A stretch of 34,339 nucleotides of DNA, taken from positions 1-34,339 of the forward strand of contig NZ_AGBF01000060.1 in assembly GCF_000225525.1 (NCBI RefSeq). Direction: 5' to 3'. Under the pieces are notes generated by a model that worked only from the letters and a program-made list of their open reading frames with translations, was not told the origin of the DNA and ran no database searches. Each line of letters begins with the position of its first letter. Within the stretch, counting starts at the first letter, position 1. This DNA comes from Streptomyces zinciresistens K42 (lineage in GTDB: Bacteria; Actinomycetota; Actinomycetes; Streptomycetales; Streptomycetaceae). Of this stretch, positions 16,114 to 24,628 are shown piece after piece. Position numbers and translations under genes: made by a program.

Positions 16114-18041
16114 TGGCCGGGCCCATGGGACGGATGATGGCCGGCGGCGGGCCCGACCAGCGCTCGCTGGACTTCAAGGGGTCCGGCAAGCGGCTGGTCG
16201 CGCGGTTCAGGCCCGAACGGCTCACCCTGTACGCGCTGCTGCTCTGCGTGGTGGTGAGCGTGGGCCTCTCGGTCGCCGGGCCGAAGATCCTCGGCGCCGC
16301 CACCGACCTGGTCTTCGCGGGCATCGTCGGACGGCAGTTCGCCGCGGGGACGACCAAGGAGCAGGTCCTCGCGGCGATGCGGGAGCGCGGCGACGGCCGG
16401 ATGGCGGACATGCTGCGCGGCACCGACTTCACGCCCGGCAAGGGCATCGACTTCGGCGCCGTGGGCGAGGTCCTGCTGTTCGCGGTGGGGGTGTTCCTCG
16501 TCGCCGGTCTGCTGATGGCGGTGGCGACCCGGCTGGTCAACCGGTCGGTGAACCGCACGATGTACCGGATGCGCGAGGACGTCCAGACGAAGCTGTCGCG
16601 GCTGCCGCTGTCGTACTTCGACAAGCGTCAGCGCGGTGAGGTGCTCTCGCGGGCGACCAACGACATCGACAACATCGGGCAGACGCTCCAGCAGTCGATG
16701 GGCCAGCTCATCAACTCGGTGCTCACCGTCATCGGTGTGCTCGCGGTGATGTTCTGGGTCTCGTGGCTGCTGGCGCTGGTCGCGCTGGTGACCGTGCCGC
16801 TGTCCTTCGTCGTCGCCACCCGGGTGGGCAAGCGGTCGCAGCCGCACTTCGTCCAGCAGTGGCGCTCGACGGGCAAGCTGAACGCGCACGTCGAGGAGAT
16901 GTACACCGGGCACACCCTGGTGAAGGTGTTCGGCCGGCAGCACGAGTCGGCGCGGCAGTTCGCCGAGCAGAACGACGCGCTGTACGAGGCCGGGTTCAAG
17001 GCGCAGTTCAACAGCGGGATCATGCAGCCGCTGATGATGTTCGTGTCGAACCTGAACTACGTGCTGGTCGCGGTGGTCGGCGGCCTGCGGGTCGCGTCGG
17101 GCTCGCTGTCGATCGGCGACGTGCAGGCGTTCGTCCAGTACTCGCGGCAGTTCTCGATGCCGCTGACGCAGGTCGCGTCGATGGCGAACCTGGTGCAGTC
17201 CGGTGTCGCCTCGGCGGAGCGGGTCTTCGAGCTGCTGGACGCCGAGGAGCAGGGCGCGGACCCGGTGCCGGGCGTGCGGCCGGAGGAGCTGCGGGGCCTG
17301 GTGGCGCTGGAGCACGTGTCCTTCCGCTACGACCCGGACAGGCCGCTGATCGAGGATCTGTCGCTGACGGTGGAGCCGGGCCACACGGTCGCCATCGTGG
17401 GTCCGACGGGCGCGGGCAAGACGACGCTGGTGAACCTGCTGATGCGGTTCTACGACGTGTCGTCGGGGCGGATCACCCTCGACGGGGTCGACATCGCGCG
17501 GATGTCCCGCGACGAACTGCGTTCCGGCATCGGGATGGTGCTCCAGGACACCTGGCTCTTCGGCGGCACGATCGCGGAGAACATCGCGTACGGGGCGGCC
17601 GGCGAGGTCACCCGGGGCGAGATCGAGGAGGCCGCGCGGGCCGCCCACGCCGACCGGTTCATCCGTACGCTGCCCGACGGGTACGACACGGTGATCGACG
17701 ACGAGGGCTCCGGGGTCAGCGCGGGCGAGAAGCAGCTCATCACCATCGCGCGGGCGTTCCTGTCCGACCCGGTGATCCTGGTGCTGGACGAGGCGACGTC
17801 CTCGGTCGACACCCGTACCGAGGTGCTGATCCAGAAGGCGATGGCCAAACTGGCGCACGGGCGCACGTCGTTCGTCATCGCGCACCGGCTGTCCACGATC
17901 CGTGACGCGGACACCATCCTCGTCATGGAGGGCGGCGCGATCGTCGAACAGGGCGCGCACGGCGACCTGTTGGCGGCCGACGGGGCGTACGCGCGGCTGT
18001 ACAAGGCGCAGTTCGCGCAGGCCGTGGCCGAGGTCGACTAG
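16113..18041 (+). CDS. ABC exporter half-transporter, catalytic-site subunit
   Basis: A 642-residue partner of the preceding protein. Six membrane helices lie at about 35-345, with a longer extracytoplasmic or linker insertion at about 72-112 (RQFAAGTTKEQVLAAMRERG region) between helices 1 and 2. The ATPase domain has Walker A GPTGAGKTT at 430-438, Q478, catalytic E560 in VLVLDEATSSVD and H591 in IAHRLSTI. The signature is SAGEKQ at 536-541 rather than SGGQ. Thus the intact Walker B/H of this protein pairs with the intact SGGQ of its partner (consensus site), and its weak signature pairs with the partner's D497 (degenerate site). Start ATG at 16113 overlaps the upstream stop (TGATG). Confidence 0.92.
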   Translation: MAGPMGRMMAGGGPDQRSLDFKGSGKRLVARFRPERLTLYALLLCVVVSVGLSVAGPKILGAATDLVFAGIVGRQFAAGTTKEQVLAAMRERGDGRMADMLRGTDFTPGKGIDFGAVGEVLLFAVGVFLVAGLLMAVATRLVNRSVNRTMYRMREDVQTKLSRLPLSYFDKRQRGEVLSRATNDIDNIGQTLQQSMGQLINSVLTVIGVLAVMFWVSWLLALVALVTVPLSFVVATRVGKRSQPHFVQQWRSTGKLNAHVEEMYTGHTLVKVFGRQHESARQFAEQNDALYEAGFKAQFNSGIMQPLMMFVSNLNYVLVAVVGGLRVASGSLSIGDVQAFVQYSRQFSMPLTQVASMANLVQSGVASAERVFELLDAEEQGADPVPGVRPEELRGLVALEHVSFRYDPDRPLIEDLSLTVEPGHTVAIVGPTGAGKTTLVNLLMRFYDVSSGRITLDGVDIARMSRDELRSGIGMVLQDTWLFGGTIAENIAYGAAGEVTRGEIEEAARAAHADRFIRTLPDGYDTVIDDEGSGVSAGEKQLITIARAFLSDPVILVLDEATSSVDTRTEVLIQKAMAKLAHGRTSFVIAHRLSTIRDADTILVMEGGAIVEQGAHGDLLAADGAYARLYKAQFAQAVAEVD

Positions 18042-18052
18042 CGGGGCACGAG

Positions 18053-18081
18053 GGGGCCGCTCGTGGCGGGCGAGCGGCCCC
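18053..18081. terminator. Bidirectional hairpin between ABC exporter genes and hrdA
   Basis: GGGGCCGCTCG (18053-18063) and CGAGCGGCCCC (18071-18081) form an 11-base-pair perfect stem with a seven-base loop. It fills the 43-base gap between the convergent stop codons. There is no T-tract on either side, which is usual in Streptomyces; the symmetry would serve both transcripts. Confidence 0.8.
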
Positions 18082-18084
18082 GGC

Positions 18085-19245
18085 TCAGTCCAGGTATCCC
18101 CTGAGCTGGTCCGCGAAGGCGTGGTCGCGCAGCTTGTTCAGGGTCTTGGACTCGATCTGGCGGATGCGTTCGCGCGTCACGCCGAAGATGCGGCCTATCT
18201 CCTCCAGGGTGCGCGGGCGGCCGTCCGCGAGGCCGTAGCGCAACTGCACGACCTTGCGCTCGCGTTCGCCGAGCGTGGACAGGACCGCTTCGAGGTGTTC
18301 GCGCAGCAGCAGGAACGCCGCCGACTCCACGGGGCTGGCCGCGTCGCCGTCCTCGATCAGGTCGCCGAGCGCGACGTCGTCCTCCTCGCCGACCGGGGCG
18401 TGCAGCGAGACCGGCTCCTGGGCCAGCCGCAGCACCTCGCTGACCCGCTCGGGCAGCAGGTCGAGGTGGTCGGCGACCTCTTCGTGCGTGGGCTCGTAGC
18501 CGCGTTCCTGGAGCATCCGGCGCTGGACGCGGACCACCCGGTTGATCAGCTCGACGACGTGCACCGGCACCCGGATCGTGCGGGCCTGGTCGGCGAGGGC
18601 GCGGGACATGGCCTGGCGGATCCACCAGGTGGCGTAGGTGGAGAACTTGTAGCCGCGGGCGTAGTCGAACTTCTCGACGGCCCGGATCAGTCCGAGGTTG
18701 CCCTCCTGGACCAGGTCGAGCATGGTCAGGCCGCGGCCGACGTACCGCTTGGCGACGGAGACCACGAGCCGCAGGTTGGCCTCGATCAGCCGCCGCTTGG
18801 CCATCCGGCCCATGACGACCAGCCGGTCCAGGTCCAGGGCCAGTTCGCTGTCCAGGTCGGGGGTGCCGCCGAGCTTCTCCTCGGCGAACAGCCCGGCCTC
18901 GACCCGGCGGGCGAGTTCGACCTCCTCGGCCGCGGTGAGCAGGGGGATGCGGCCGATCTCCCGCAGGTACTGGCGGAACAGGTCGGAGGAGGGGCCGGCG
19001 CCGTCGCTGCGGCCGCGGGCGGGCAGCGGCGCCTCGACGGGCTCCGCGTTCTCGGCGCCCTCCAGCGCGCCCGCGGGCGGTTCGGCCCGCTCGGCCGGGG
19101 CTTCCGCCTCCGGGCCGGGGTCCGTCTCCGGGTGGTGGGCGGCGCGGTTCTGCGGGGGCACCGCGCCGCCCACCACCCGGACGTCGGCCTCGCCGGCCGC
19201 TGCGGAACCGTCTGCGTCGTTCTGGGTGAGGGTCTGGGTCTGCAC
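18085..19245 (-). CDS. hrdA: Principal-like sigma-70 factor HrdA
   Basis: A 386-residue group 1/2 sigma factor. After a loose acidic/proline N-terminus (1-85) come region 1.2 (DLFRQYLREIGRIPLL, 88-103), region 2 (about 150-230, with the core-binding DLVQEGNLGLIRAVEKFDY and the -10 recognition FSTYATWWIRQAM), region 3 (about 230-310) and region 4 (about 318-380, with HTH TLEEIGRIFGVTRERIRQIE). The frame is open 66 codons further upstream to 19443, but no ribosome site is present there. The GTG at 19245 has GGAGG eight bases upstream and begins with MQTQTLTQ, so I take it as the start. Identity as hrdA rather than hrdB, C or D rests on the dnaG neighbour, recalled from S. coelicolor. It probably has its own promoter in the 275-base gap after dnaG. 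Confidence 0.85.
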   Translation of the reverse strand: MQTQTLTQNDADGSAAAGEADVRVVGGAVPPQNRAAHHPETDPGPEAEAPAERAEPPAGALEGAENAEPVEAPLPARGRSDGAGPSSDLFRQYLREIGRIPLLTAAEEVELARRVEAGLFAEEKLGGTPDLDSELALDLDRLVVMGRMAKRRLIEANLRLVVSVAKRYVGRGLTMLDLVQEGNLGLIRAVEKFDYARGYKFSTYATWWIRQAMSRALADQARTIRVPVHVVELINRVVRVQRRMLQERGYEPTHEEVADHLDLLPERVSEVLRLAQEPVSLHAPVGEEDDVALGDLIEDGDAASPVESAAFLLLREHLEAVLSTLGERERKVVQLRYGLADGRPRTLEEIGRIFGVTRERIRQIESKTLNKLRDHAFADQLRGYLD

Positions 19246-19467
19246 GGGGGCGGCCTCCAGGATGATCGCTGCCGAGTCGCACGGCAGCGCTGCTTCGAGA
19301 GCGGGGTCGGCGGCCTCGCCGCTGTCCGTCCCGTACGCGATGAGCGGAAGCGCGGGGGTGGGGGACCCGTGGGGGACGGATCGGTCGCGCTCCGAGGACT
19401 CAGGCACCGCCACCCAGTGTGGAGTACGACACATCACCGCCACGAGGGGCGTGCGGCGACTTTTTGA

Positions 19468-19486
19468 GCCCGGTGCGTGACCGGGC
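19468..19486 (-). terminator. Hairpin after dnaG, before hrdA
   Basis: GCCCGGT and ACCGGGC form a perfect seven-base-pair stem with a five-base loop, 35 bases after the dnaG stop on the minus strand. It is followed by TCAAAAA rather than T residues, so it may be a weak terminator or an mRNA 3' stabiliser, separating dnaG from hrdA expression. Confidence 0.5.
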
Positions 19487-19520
19487 GGTTACCCAGCCGT
19501 GCTCACGGCGGCGGGCGGGG

Positions 19521-21428
19521 TCAGAGGGCGGCGGCGCCGTGGCCGCGCAGTGCCTGGTCGTACTGCTGGAGCACCCACAGTTCGTTCTGCACGGCGGCCA
19601 GGTGGGCGGGGTCGCCGCCCGCACCGAGCCGGGTGAGCTGGCTCTGCACGTCGCGGACACGGCGCTCGACGGCGCGGCGGCGGACGGTGACCAGCTGCTC
19701 GCCCGCGTAGTTCTCGTCGACGGTCCTGCGCAGGATCGCCTCGACCGCGAGTTCGGTGACCATCGCGCGCACCTGGTCGTCGGGTGCGGCGTCGCGGACG
19801 CGGGCGAGGTACTCGGGCGAGTCCTGGATGCCGTGCTCGGCGCCGCCCGCGTCCATGATCGCCTGGCGTACGGCGGCGTAGGGCGCGGCGGTGAACTCGT
19901 CGACGCCGTACGCGTCGAACGCCGGGGAGACCAGCTCGGGGCGCTGGAGGGCGAGTTTGAGCAGTTCGCGCTCGGTGGCGTAGACGGGGTTGCGCAGGGT
20001 GAGGGCGGGGCCGGAGGTGCGGGGCGCGGCGGCGGCCTCGTACGGCTGCTGCCGGGAACCGCGGGCGGGCGGGTTCGGTCCCCGGCCGCCGCGGTCGCGG
20101 GCCCAGCGCGCCAGCTGCGCCACCCGCTTGACGACGAACTGCGTGTCCAGGATGCCGAGCATGCCCGCGAGCTGGACCGCGACCTCGTGCTGGGCGCCGC
20201 TGTTCTTGATGCGGGCGACGATGGGCGCCGCCTCGTCCAGGGCGGCGGCCCGGCCCGCGGGGGTGTCGAGGTCGTAGCGGACGACGATCTGGCGCAGCGC
20301 GAACTCGAAGAGCGGGGTGCGGGGCTGGACCAGGTCGGTGACCGCGTCGTCGCCCTTGGCCAGGCGCAGCTCGCAGGGGTCCATGCCGTCGGGGGCGATC
20401 GCGATGTAGGTCTCGGCCGCGAACTTCTGGTCGTCCTCGAAGGCGCGCAGGGCGGCCTTCTGGCCGGCCGCGTCGCCGTCGAAGGTGAAGATCACGCGGG
20501 CCGAGCCGTTGTCCATCAGCAGCCGGCGCAGGATCTTGATGTGGTCGCCGCCGAACGCGGTGCCGCAGGTCGCGATGGCGGTGGTGACACCCGCGAGGTG
20601 GCAGGCCATCACGTCGGTGTAGCCCTCGACGACGACCGCGCGGCTGGACTTGGCGATGTCCTTCTTGGCGAGGTCGATGCCGTACAGGACGTGGGACTTC
20701 TTGTAGAGGGCCGTCTCGGGGGTGTTGAGGTACTTGGGGCCGTTGTCGGCCTCGTAGAGCTTGCGGGCGCCGAAGCCGACGACGTCGCCGCCGATGTCGC
20801 GGATCGGCCACATGAGGCGGCCGCGGAAGCGGTCGATGGGACCCCGGCGGCCCTCCTGGGAGAGCCCCGACAGCAGGAGTTCCTTGTCGGTGAAGCCCTT
20901 GCCGCGCAGGAACCGGGTGAGGTGGTCCCAGCCCTGGGGGCTGTAGCCGACGCCGAAGTGGACGGCGGCGGCCTGGTCGAACCCGCGCTCGGCGAGGAAG
21001 ATCCGGCCGGTGTCGGCCTCGGCGCTGCTCGCGAGCTGCTCGGCGTACCACTCGGCGGCGATCTTGTGGGCCTCGACCAGGCGGATGCGCTCGCCGCGCT
21101 GGTGGGCGGGGTTGTACCCGCCCTCCTCGTAGCGCAGGGTGATGCCGGCCTGCGCGGCCAGGCGCTCGACCACCTCGGAGAAGGAGAGGTGGTCGACCTT
21201 CATCACGAACGTGATGGTGTCGCCGCCCTCCTGGCAGCCGAAGCAGTGGAAGAGCCCCTTGCTCGGGCTGACCTGGAAGGACGGGGACTTCTCGTCGTGG
21301 AAGGGGCAGAGCCCCTTGAGGTTGCCGCCGCCGGCGTTGCGCAGCTGGAGGTACTCGGACACCACGGTGTCGATCGGGACCGCGTCCCGCACCGCTTTCA
21401 CGTCCTCGTCGTTGATCCGTCCTGCCAC
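19521..21428 (-). CDS. dnaG: DNA primase
   Basis: A 635-residue bacterial primase that makes RNA primers for chromosome replication. The N-terminal zinc finger is C41-x2-H44...C62-x2-C65, followed by the DnaG core domain. The TOPRIM domain (about 262-345) holds E268 in VVVEGYTDVM and D317/D319 in FDGDAAG, which bind catalytic Mg2+. The C-terminal third is the DnaB helicase-binding region. The GTG at 21428 begins MAGRINDEDVKAVRDAVPID, as in other Streptomyces primases. It has no ribosome site but a TAGACT six bases before it, suggesting a leaderless transcript. It lies upstream of hrdA on the same strand, an arrangement reminiscent of the dnaG-rpoD link in many bacteria. Confidence 0.97.
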   Translation of the reverse strand: MAGRINDEDVKAVRDAVPIDTVVSEYLQLRNAGGGNLKGLCPFHDEKSPSFQVSPSKGLFHCFGCQEGGDTITFVMKVDHLSFSEVVERLAAQAGITLRYEEGGYNPAHQRGERIRLVEAHKIAAEWYAEQLASSAEADTGRIFLAERGFDQAAAVHFGVGYSPQGWDHLTRFLRGKGFTDKELLLSGLSQEGRRGPIDRFRGRLMWPIRDIGGDVVGFGARKLYEADNGPKYLNTPETALYKKSHVLYGIDLAKKDIAKSSRAVVVEGYTDVMACHLAGVTTAIATCGTAFGGDHIKILRRLLMDNGSARVIFTFDGDAAGQKAALRAFEDDQKFAAETYIAIAPDGMDPCELRLAKGDDAVTDLVQPRTPLFEFALRQIVVRYDLDTPAGRAAALDEAAPIVARIKNSGAQHEVAVQLAGMLGILDTQFVVKRVAQLARWARDRGGRGPNPPARGSRQQPYEAAAAPRTSGPALTLRNPVYATERELLKLALQRPELVSPAFDAYGVDEFTAAPYAAVRQAIMDAGGAEHGIQDSPEYLARVRDAAPDDQVRAMVTELAVEAILRRTVDENYAGEQLVTVRRRAVERRVRDVQSQLTRLGAGGDPAHLAAVQNELWVLQQYDQALRGHGAAAL

Positions 21429-21434
21429 AGGGTG

Positions 21435-21440
21435 AGTCTA
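21435..21440 (-). promoter_or_regulatory. dnaG: Possible -10 box of a leaderless dnaG transcript
   Basis: On the minus strand TAGACT matches the TAnnnT -10 consensus and is separated from the dnaG GTG by six bases, so transcription would begin at or next to the start codon. No Shine-Dalgarno site is present. A clear -35 element was not found. The remaining gap to 21683 contains no gene I can support. Confidence 0.4.
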
Positions 21441-21683
21441 CGGGGCAGGACGGACACTCCCGGGCGGGCCGCCGGCTCCCGGGGCGGGCGGCGCCGGGGC
21501 CGTGGCCGGGAGGGTTCGCCGGGTGGCTCGCGGCGTCCGGTGCGGTGCCCCGCGAGGCGGAGCCTCGTCCGCGTACCGGACGTACTCGGGTGAGGCGACG
21601 ACGCGTCCCGGGGGTCCCCCTGCTCGCAGGGCTCGGCGGACGTGCCGGGCGTCGCGAGCCGGTGGACCCTCCCGGTCACCGCA

Positions 21684-22949
21684 CTAGGGAGCGAGGCCGT
21701 CGAGGGGGATGCGGGGGTCGGCCAGGTCCTCGGTGCTCACCCGGGCCTTCGAGGCGATCAGCTTCTGGATGGGCTCGGTGACGTCCCACACGTTCACGTT
21801 CATCCCGGCGAGCACGCGGCCGTCCTTCACCCAGAACGCGATGAACTCGCGCTTGCCCGCGTCGCCGCGGATCACCACCTCGTCGTAGGAGCCCGCGGGC
21901 GCCCAGCCGCTGTACTCCATGCCGAGGTCGTACTGGTCGGAGAAGAAGTAGGGGACCCGGTCGTAGACGACGTCCTTGCCGAGCATCGCGCGGGCCGCGG
22001 CGGGGCCGCCGTTGAGCGCGTTCGCCCAGTGCTCCACGCGCAGCCGGGTGCCGAACAGGGCGTGCGGGAAGGAGGCGACGTCGCCGGCCGCGTAGATGTC
22101 GGGGTCTGACGTGCGCAGCCGCTCGTCGGTGACGACGCCGCCGCCTGCCGCGCGGTCCGCGATCTCCAGCCCGGCCGCCTCGGCGAGGCCGACGCGCGGG
22201 GCCGCGCCGATGGCCGCGAGGACGTCGTGCGCCGGGTGCTCCTCGCCGTCGTCGGTGCGCGCCGCCAGCACCATGCCGTCCTGGCCGACGATCTCCGTCA
22301 GCCGGCGGCCGAAGCGGAAGCGCACCCCGTGCTCCTGGTGCAGCTGCGCGAAGAGCGCGCCCAGTTCGGGGCCGAGGACGCCGTGCAGGGGGGTCGCGCC
22401 CGGCTCGATGACGGTGACCTCGGCGCCGTACTCCCGGGCCGCCGCCGCGACCTCCAGGCCGATCCAGCCCGCGCCGGCGATCACGAGGTGGCCGTTGTCC
22501 CGGCCGAGGGAGGCGAGGACGCCCTTGAGGCGCTCGGCGTGCGAGAGGCGGCGCAGATGGTGCACGCCCGCCAGGTCGGTGCCGGGGATGTCCAGGCGGC
22601 GCGGCTCGGCGCCGGTGGCCAGCAGAAGCTTGTCGTAGTGGACGACCGTGCCGTCCTCGCCGAACCGGACGGTCCTGGCCGCGCGGTCGACGGCGTCGAC
22701 GGTCTGGCCGTGGTGCAGCTCGATGTCGTGGCGCGCGTACCAGGCGGGCTCGTGGACGAAGACGACGTCGCGCTCCTCCTTGCCCAGGAGGAAGCCCTTG
22801 GACAGCGGCGGCCGCTCGTACGGGTGGTCGCGCTCGTCGCAGATCAGTATCACCCGCCCGGTGAAGCCCTCCGCGCGCAGCGTCTCGGCCGCCTTCGCGC
22901 CGGCGAGCCCTCCTCCGACGATGACGAATGTCTGATCCGCGTCGACCAC
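21684..22949 (-). CDS. Ferredoxin reductase-like FAD/NAD(P) oxidoreductase
   Basis: A 421-residue two-dinucleotide-binding flavoprotein of the rubredoxin/ferredoxin reductase (BenC/CamA) type. FAD binding starts with VGGGLAG at 11-17; the NAD(P) site is GAGWIGLEVAAAA near 158-170; the second FAD motif is DIYAAGDVASF near 280-290; and a reductase C-terminal domain occupies about 325-410. It would pass electrons from NAD(P)H to a small iron-sulfur protein, for instance for a cytochrome P450 or monooxygenase, but no ferredoxin or P450 gene is adjacent. The GTG at 22949 has GGAGG six bases upstream. Expressed singly; two inverted repeats lie upstream (22991-23044). Confidence 0.9.
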   Translation of the reverse strand: MVDADQTFVIVGGGLAGAKAAETLRAEGFTGRVILICDERDHPYERPPLSKGFLLGKEERDVVFVHEPAWYARHDIELHHGQTVDAVDRAARTVRFGEDGTVVHYDKLLLATGAEPRRLDIPGTDLAGVHHLRRLSHAERLKGVLASLGRDNGHLVIAGAGWIGLEVAAAAREYGAEVTVIEPGATPLHGVLGPELGALFAQLHQEHGVRFRFGRRLTEIVGQDGMVLAARTDDGEEHPAHDVLAAIGAAPRVGLAEAAGLEIADRAAGGGVVTDERLRTSDPDIYAAGDVASFPHALFGTRLRVEHWANALNGGPAAARAMLGKDVVYDRVPYFFSDQYDLGMEYSGWAPAGSYDEVVIRGDAGKREFIAFWVKDGRVLAGMNVNVWDVTEPIQKLIASKARVSTEDLADPRIPLDGLAP

Positions 22950-23016
22950 GTGATGCCTCCTCGTAAGCGTGCCGCCACATGAGCGTCCCGCACGCAGCGT
23001 GATGCGGGAAGGGGGG

Positions 23017-23044
23017 GTGACCCGATCAGGCCACGCAGGGTCAC
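23017..23044. promoter_or_regulatory. Inverted repeat upstream of the reductase gene
   Basis: GTGACCC (23017-23023) and GGGTCAC (23038-23044) are exact complements 14 bases apart, 68-95 bases upstream of the reductase GTG. A separate CACGC-A-GCGTG palindrome lies at 22991-23001. Both could be operator sites; no regulator is identified. Confidence 0.35.
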
Positions 23045-23053
23045 TTTCGGGTG

Positions 23054-23070
23054 CCCCGTCGTGCGCGGGG
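23054..23070 (-). terminator. Hairpin just after dgt
   Basis: CCCCG and CGGGG pair around a seven-base loop, three bases after the dgt stop codon on the minus strand. No T-tract follows. It separates dgt from the reductase gene. Confidence 0.45.
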
Positions 23071-23073
23071 AAT

Positions 23074-24327
23074 TCAGGGCCGCCGGGTGAGCCTGGCGTG
23101 CAGGGCCCGTGCCGAGGCGTCCGTGAGGGAGGCGATCTGGTCGACGATCACCCGCTTGCGGACGCGGTCGCCGCTCGCCGCGTCGTACAGGGCGCGGAAC
23201 TGCGGGTCGAGTCCGTGCGGCGCGCGGGCGGTGAGCGCGTCGGCCAGTTCGGCGACGACGACGCGCTGGTCGGCGCGCAGCCGCTCCTGCTCGTCGCGCT
23301 GCATGACGTACCGGTCGGCGACGGCCTTGAGGACCGCGCACTCCAGGCGGGTCTCGCGCGGGACGACGAGCTCGGCGCCGTAGCGGGTGAGCCGGCCGGC
23401 GCCGTACGCGGCGCGCGTGGCGCCCTCGGCGGCCAGGCAGAAGCGGCCGATGAGCTGGCTGGTGGCGTCCTTGAGCCGGGCCTGGGCGGCGGCCGAGCCG
23501 TCGTAGCCGTGCGGCCACCAGGGTTCGTCCTGGAGCCGGTCGAGGGCGGCGGACAGTTCGTGCGGGTCGGTGTCCGCGGGGACGTAGCGGCCGACGGCGA
23601 CGGCGAAGACGGCCGCGCGCTCGGGTTCGGCGTGCAGGCAGCCGGGGTCGATGTGGCCGGCGTGCAGGCCGTCCTCGACGTCGTGCACCGAGTAGGCCAC
23701 GTCGTCGGACCAGTCCATCACCTGGGCCTCGAAGGTGGTGCGGGCGGCGGGGGCGTCCTTGCGGAGCCAGTCGAAGACGGGCCGGTCGTCCTCGTAGACG
23801 CCGAACTTCGGGGAGCGCGGGTCGGCGGGGCGCCCGCCCCGGGGCCACGGGTACTTGGTGGCGGCGTCCAGGGTGGCCCGGGTGAGGTTGAGGCCGACGG
23901 AGCCCTCGGGCGTGAACCGCTTGGGTTCGATGCGGGTGAGCAGGCGCAGGGACTGGGCGTTGCCCTCGAAGCCTCCGCAGTCCTCGGCGAACTCGTTGAG
24001 CGCGATCTCGCCGTTGTGGCCGAAGGGCGGGTGGCCGAGGTCGTGGGAGAGGCACGCGGCCTCCACGAGGTCGGGGTCGCAGCCGAGGGCCGCGCCGAGT
24101 TCCCGGCCGACCTGGGCGCATTCGAGGGAGTGCGTGAGGCGGGTGCGGGGGCTGGGGTCCCATGCCTGGGTGCGCGTCCCCGGCGTCACCACCTGGGTCT
24201 TTCCGGCGAGCCTTCGCAGGGCGGCGGAGTGCAGGACGCGGGCCCGGTCGCGTTGGAAGGCCGTGCGCCCGGGGCGCTTGTCGGGTTCGGGGGCCCAGCG
24301 TTCGACTGCCGACTCGTCGTAGTGCAT
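23074..24327 (-). CDS. dgt: Deoxyguanosinetriphosphate triphosphohydrolase-like protein
   Basis: A 417-residue HD-domain dNTPase that cleaves dGTP (and often other dNTPs) to the nucleoside and triphosphate in the cytoplasm, tuning dNTP pools. Metal ligands are H66 in RLTHSLEC, the H95-D96 pair in LSHDLGHPPFGHNGE, and a distal aspartate in DWSDDVAYSVHDVED, which is the usual third motif. The frame is open upstream through the minisatellite to 24528, but the ATG at 24327 begins the conserved sequence and has GGGG upstream. Location close to dnaG fits replication and nucleotide functions and is shared with S. coelicolor (from memory). Confidence 0.93.
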   Translation of the reverse strand: MHYDESAVERWAPEPDKRPGRTAFQRDRARVLHSAALRRLAGKTQVVTPGTRTQAWDPSPRTRLTHSLECAQVGRELGAALGCDPDLVEAACLSHDLGHPPFGHNGEIALNEFAEDCGGFEGNAQSLRLLTRIEPKRFTPEGSVGLNLTRATLDAATKYPWPRGGRPADPRSPKFGVYEDDRPVFDWLRKDAPAARTTFEAQVMDWSDDVAYSVHDVEDGLHAGHIDPGCLHAEPERAAVFAVAVGRYVPADTDPHELSAALDRLQDEPWWPHGYDGSAAAQARLKDATSQLIGRFCLAAEGATRAAYGAGRLTRYGAELVVPRETRLECAVLKAVADRYVMQRDEQERLRADQRVVVAELADALTARAPHGLDPQFRALYDAASGDRVRKRVIVDQIASLTDASARALHARLTRRP

Positions 24328-24413
24328 GCCCCGACAGTACGGGCCGGCACGGACAACCGGAGGCCGCCCTCGCACCTCCCCGCCGGTGGGGGGCCACGGG
24401 CGCGCGCGTGGCT

Positions 24414-24599
24414 GGTGGTACGTGCCTCGTGTGGTGGTACGTGCTGCCTCGTGTGGTGGTACGTGCTGCCTCGTGTGGTGGTACGTGCTGCCTCGTGCGG
24501 TGGTACGTGCTGCCTCGTGCGGTGGCACGTGCTGCCTCGTGCGGTGGTACGCGTCTCGTACGGCGGTACGCGCCTCGTACGGCGGTACGCGCCTCGTAC
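24414..24599. repeat. 22/19-bp minisatellite between dgt and the chelatase gene
   Basis: Nine tandem units. Units 2-6 (24433-24542) are 22 bases, of the form GGTGGTACGTGCTGCCTCGT plus GT or GC; unit 1 (24414-24432) and units 7-9 (24543-24599) are 19-base versions lacking the internal GCT. Units 4-6 share the GC ending and units 8-9 are identical, so variants spread by local duplication. Junctions of the 19-base units form CGTAC-GGCG-GTACG hairpins. The 22-base period is not a multiple of three, so the array is not selected as protein. It occupies most of the 394-base gap and lies 87 bases upstream of dgt. A further pair of 24-base direct repeats follows at 24629-24652 and 24671-24694. Confidence 0.92.
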
Positions 24600-24628
24600 G
24601 GGATCGGGGGCGTGGCGACCGGCCGGTA

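Noticed and set aside
15888..17960. 690-codon minus-strand open frame
   Set aside because: Antisense to the two ABC genes and of the same low-complexity composition; no ribosome site or domain.
19246..19443. 66-codon N-terminal extension of HrdA
   Set aside because: No ribosome site at 19443 and no conserved residues; GTG at 19245 has GGAGG eight bases upstream.
19419..21593. 724-codon + strand open frame
   Set aside because: Antisense to dnaG, whose zinc finger and TOPRIM motifs are unmistakable.
24328..24528. N-terminal extension of Dgt through the repeats
   Set aside because: The extension is repeat translation only; the conserved protein starts at the ATG at 24327.
24414..24599. CRISPR array
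   Set aside because: Units are contiguous with no unique spacers and there are no cas genes.
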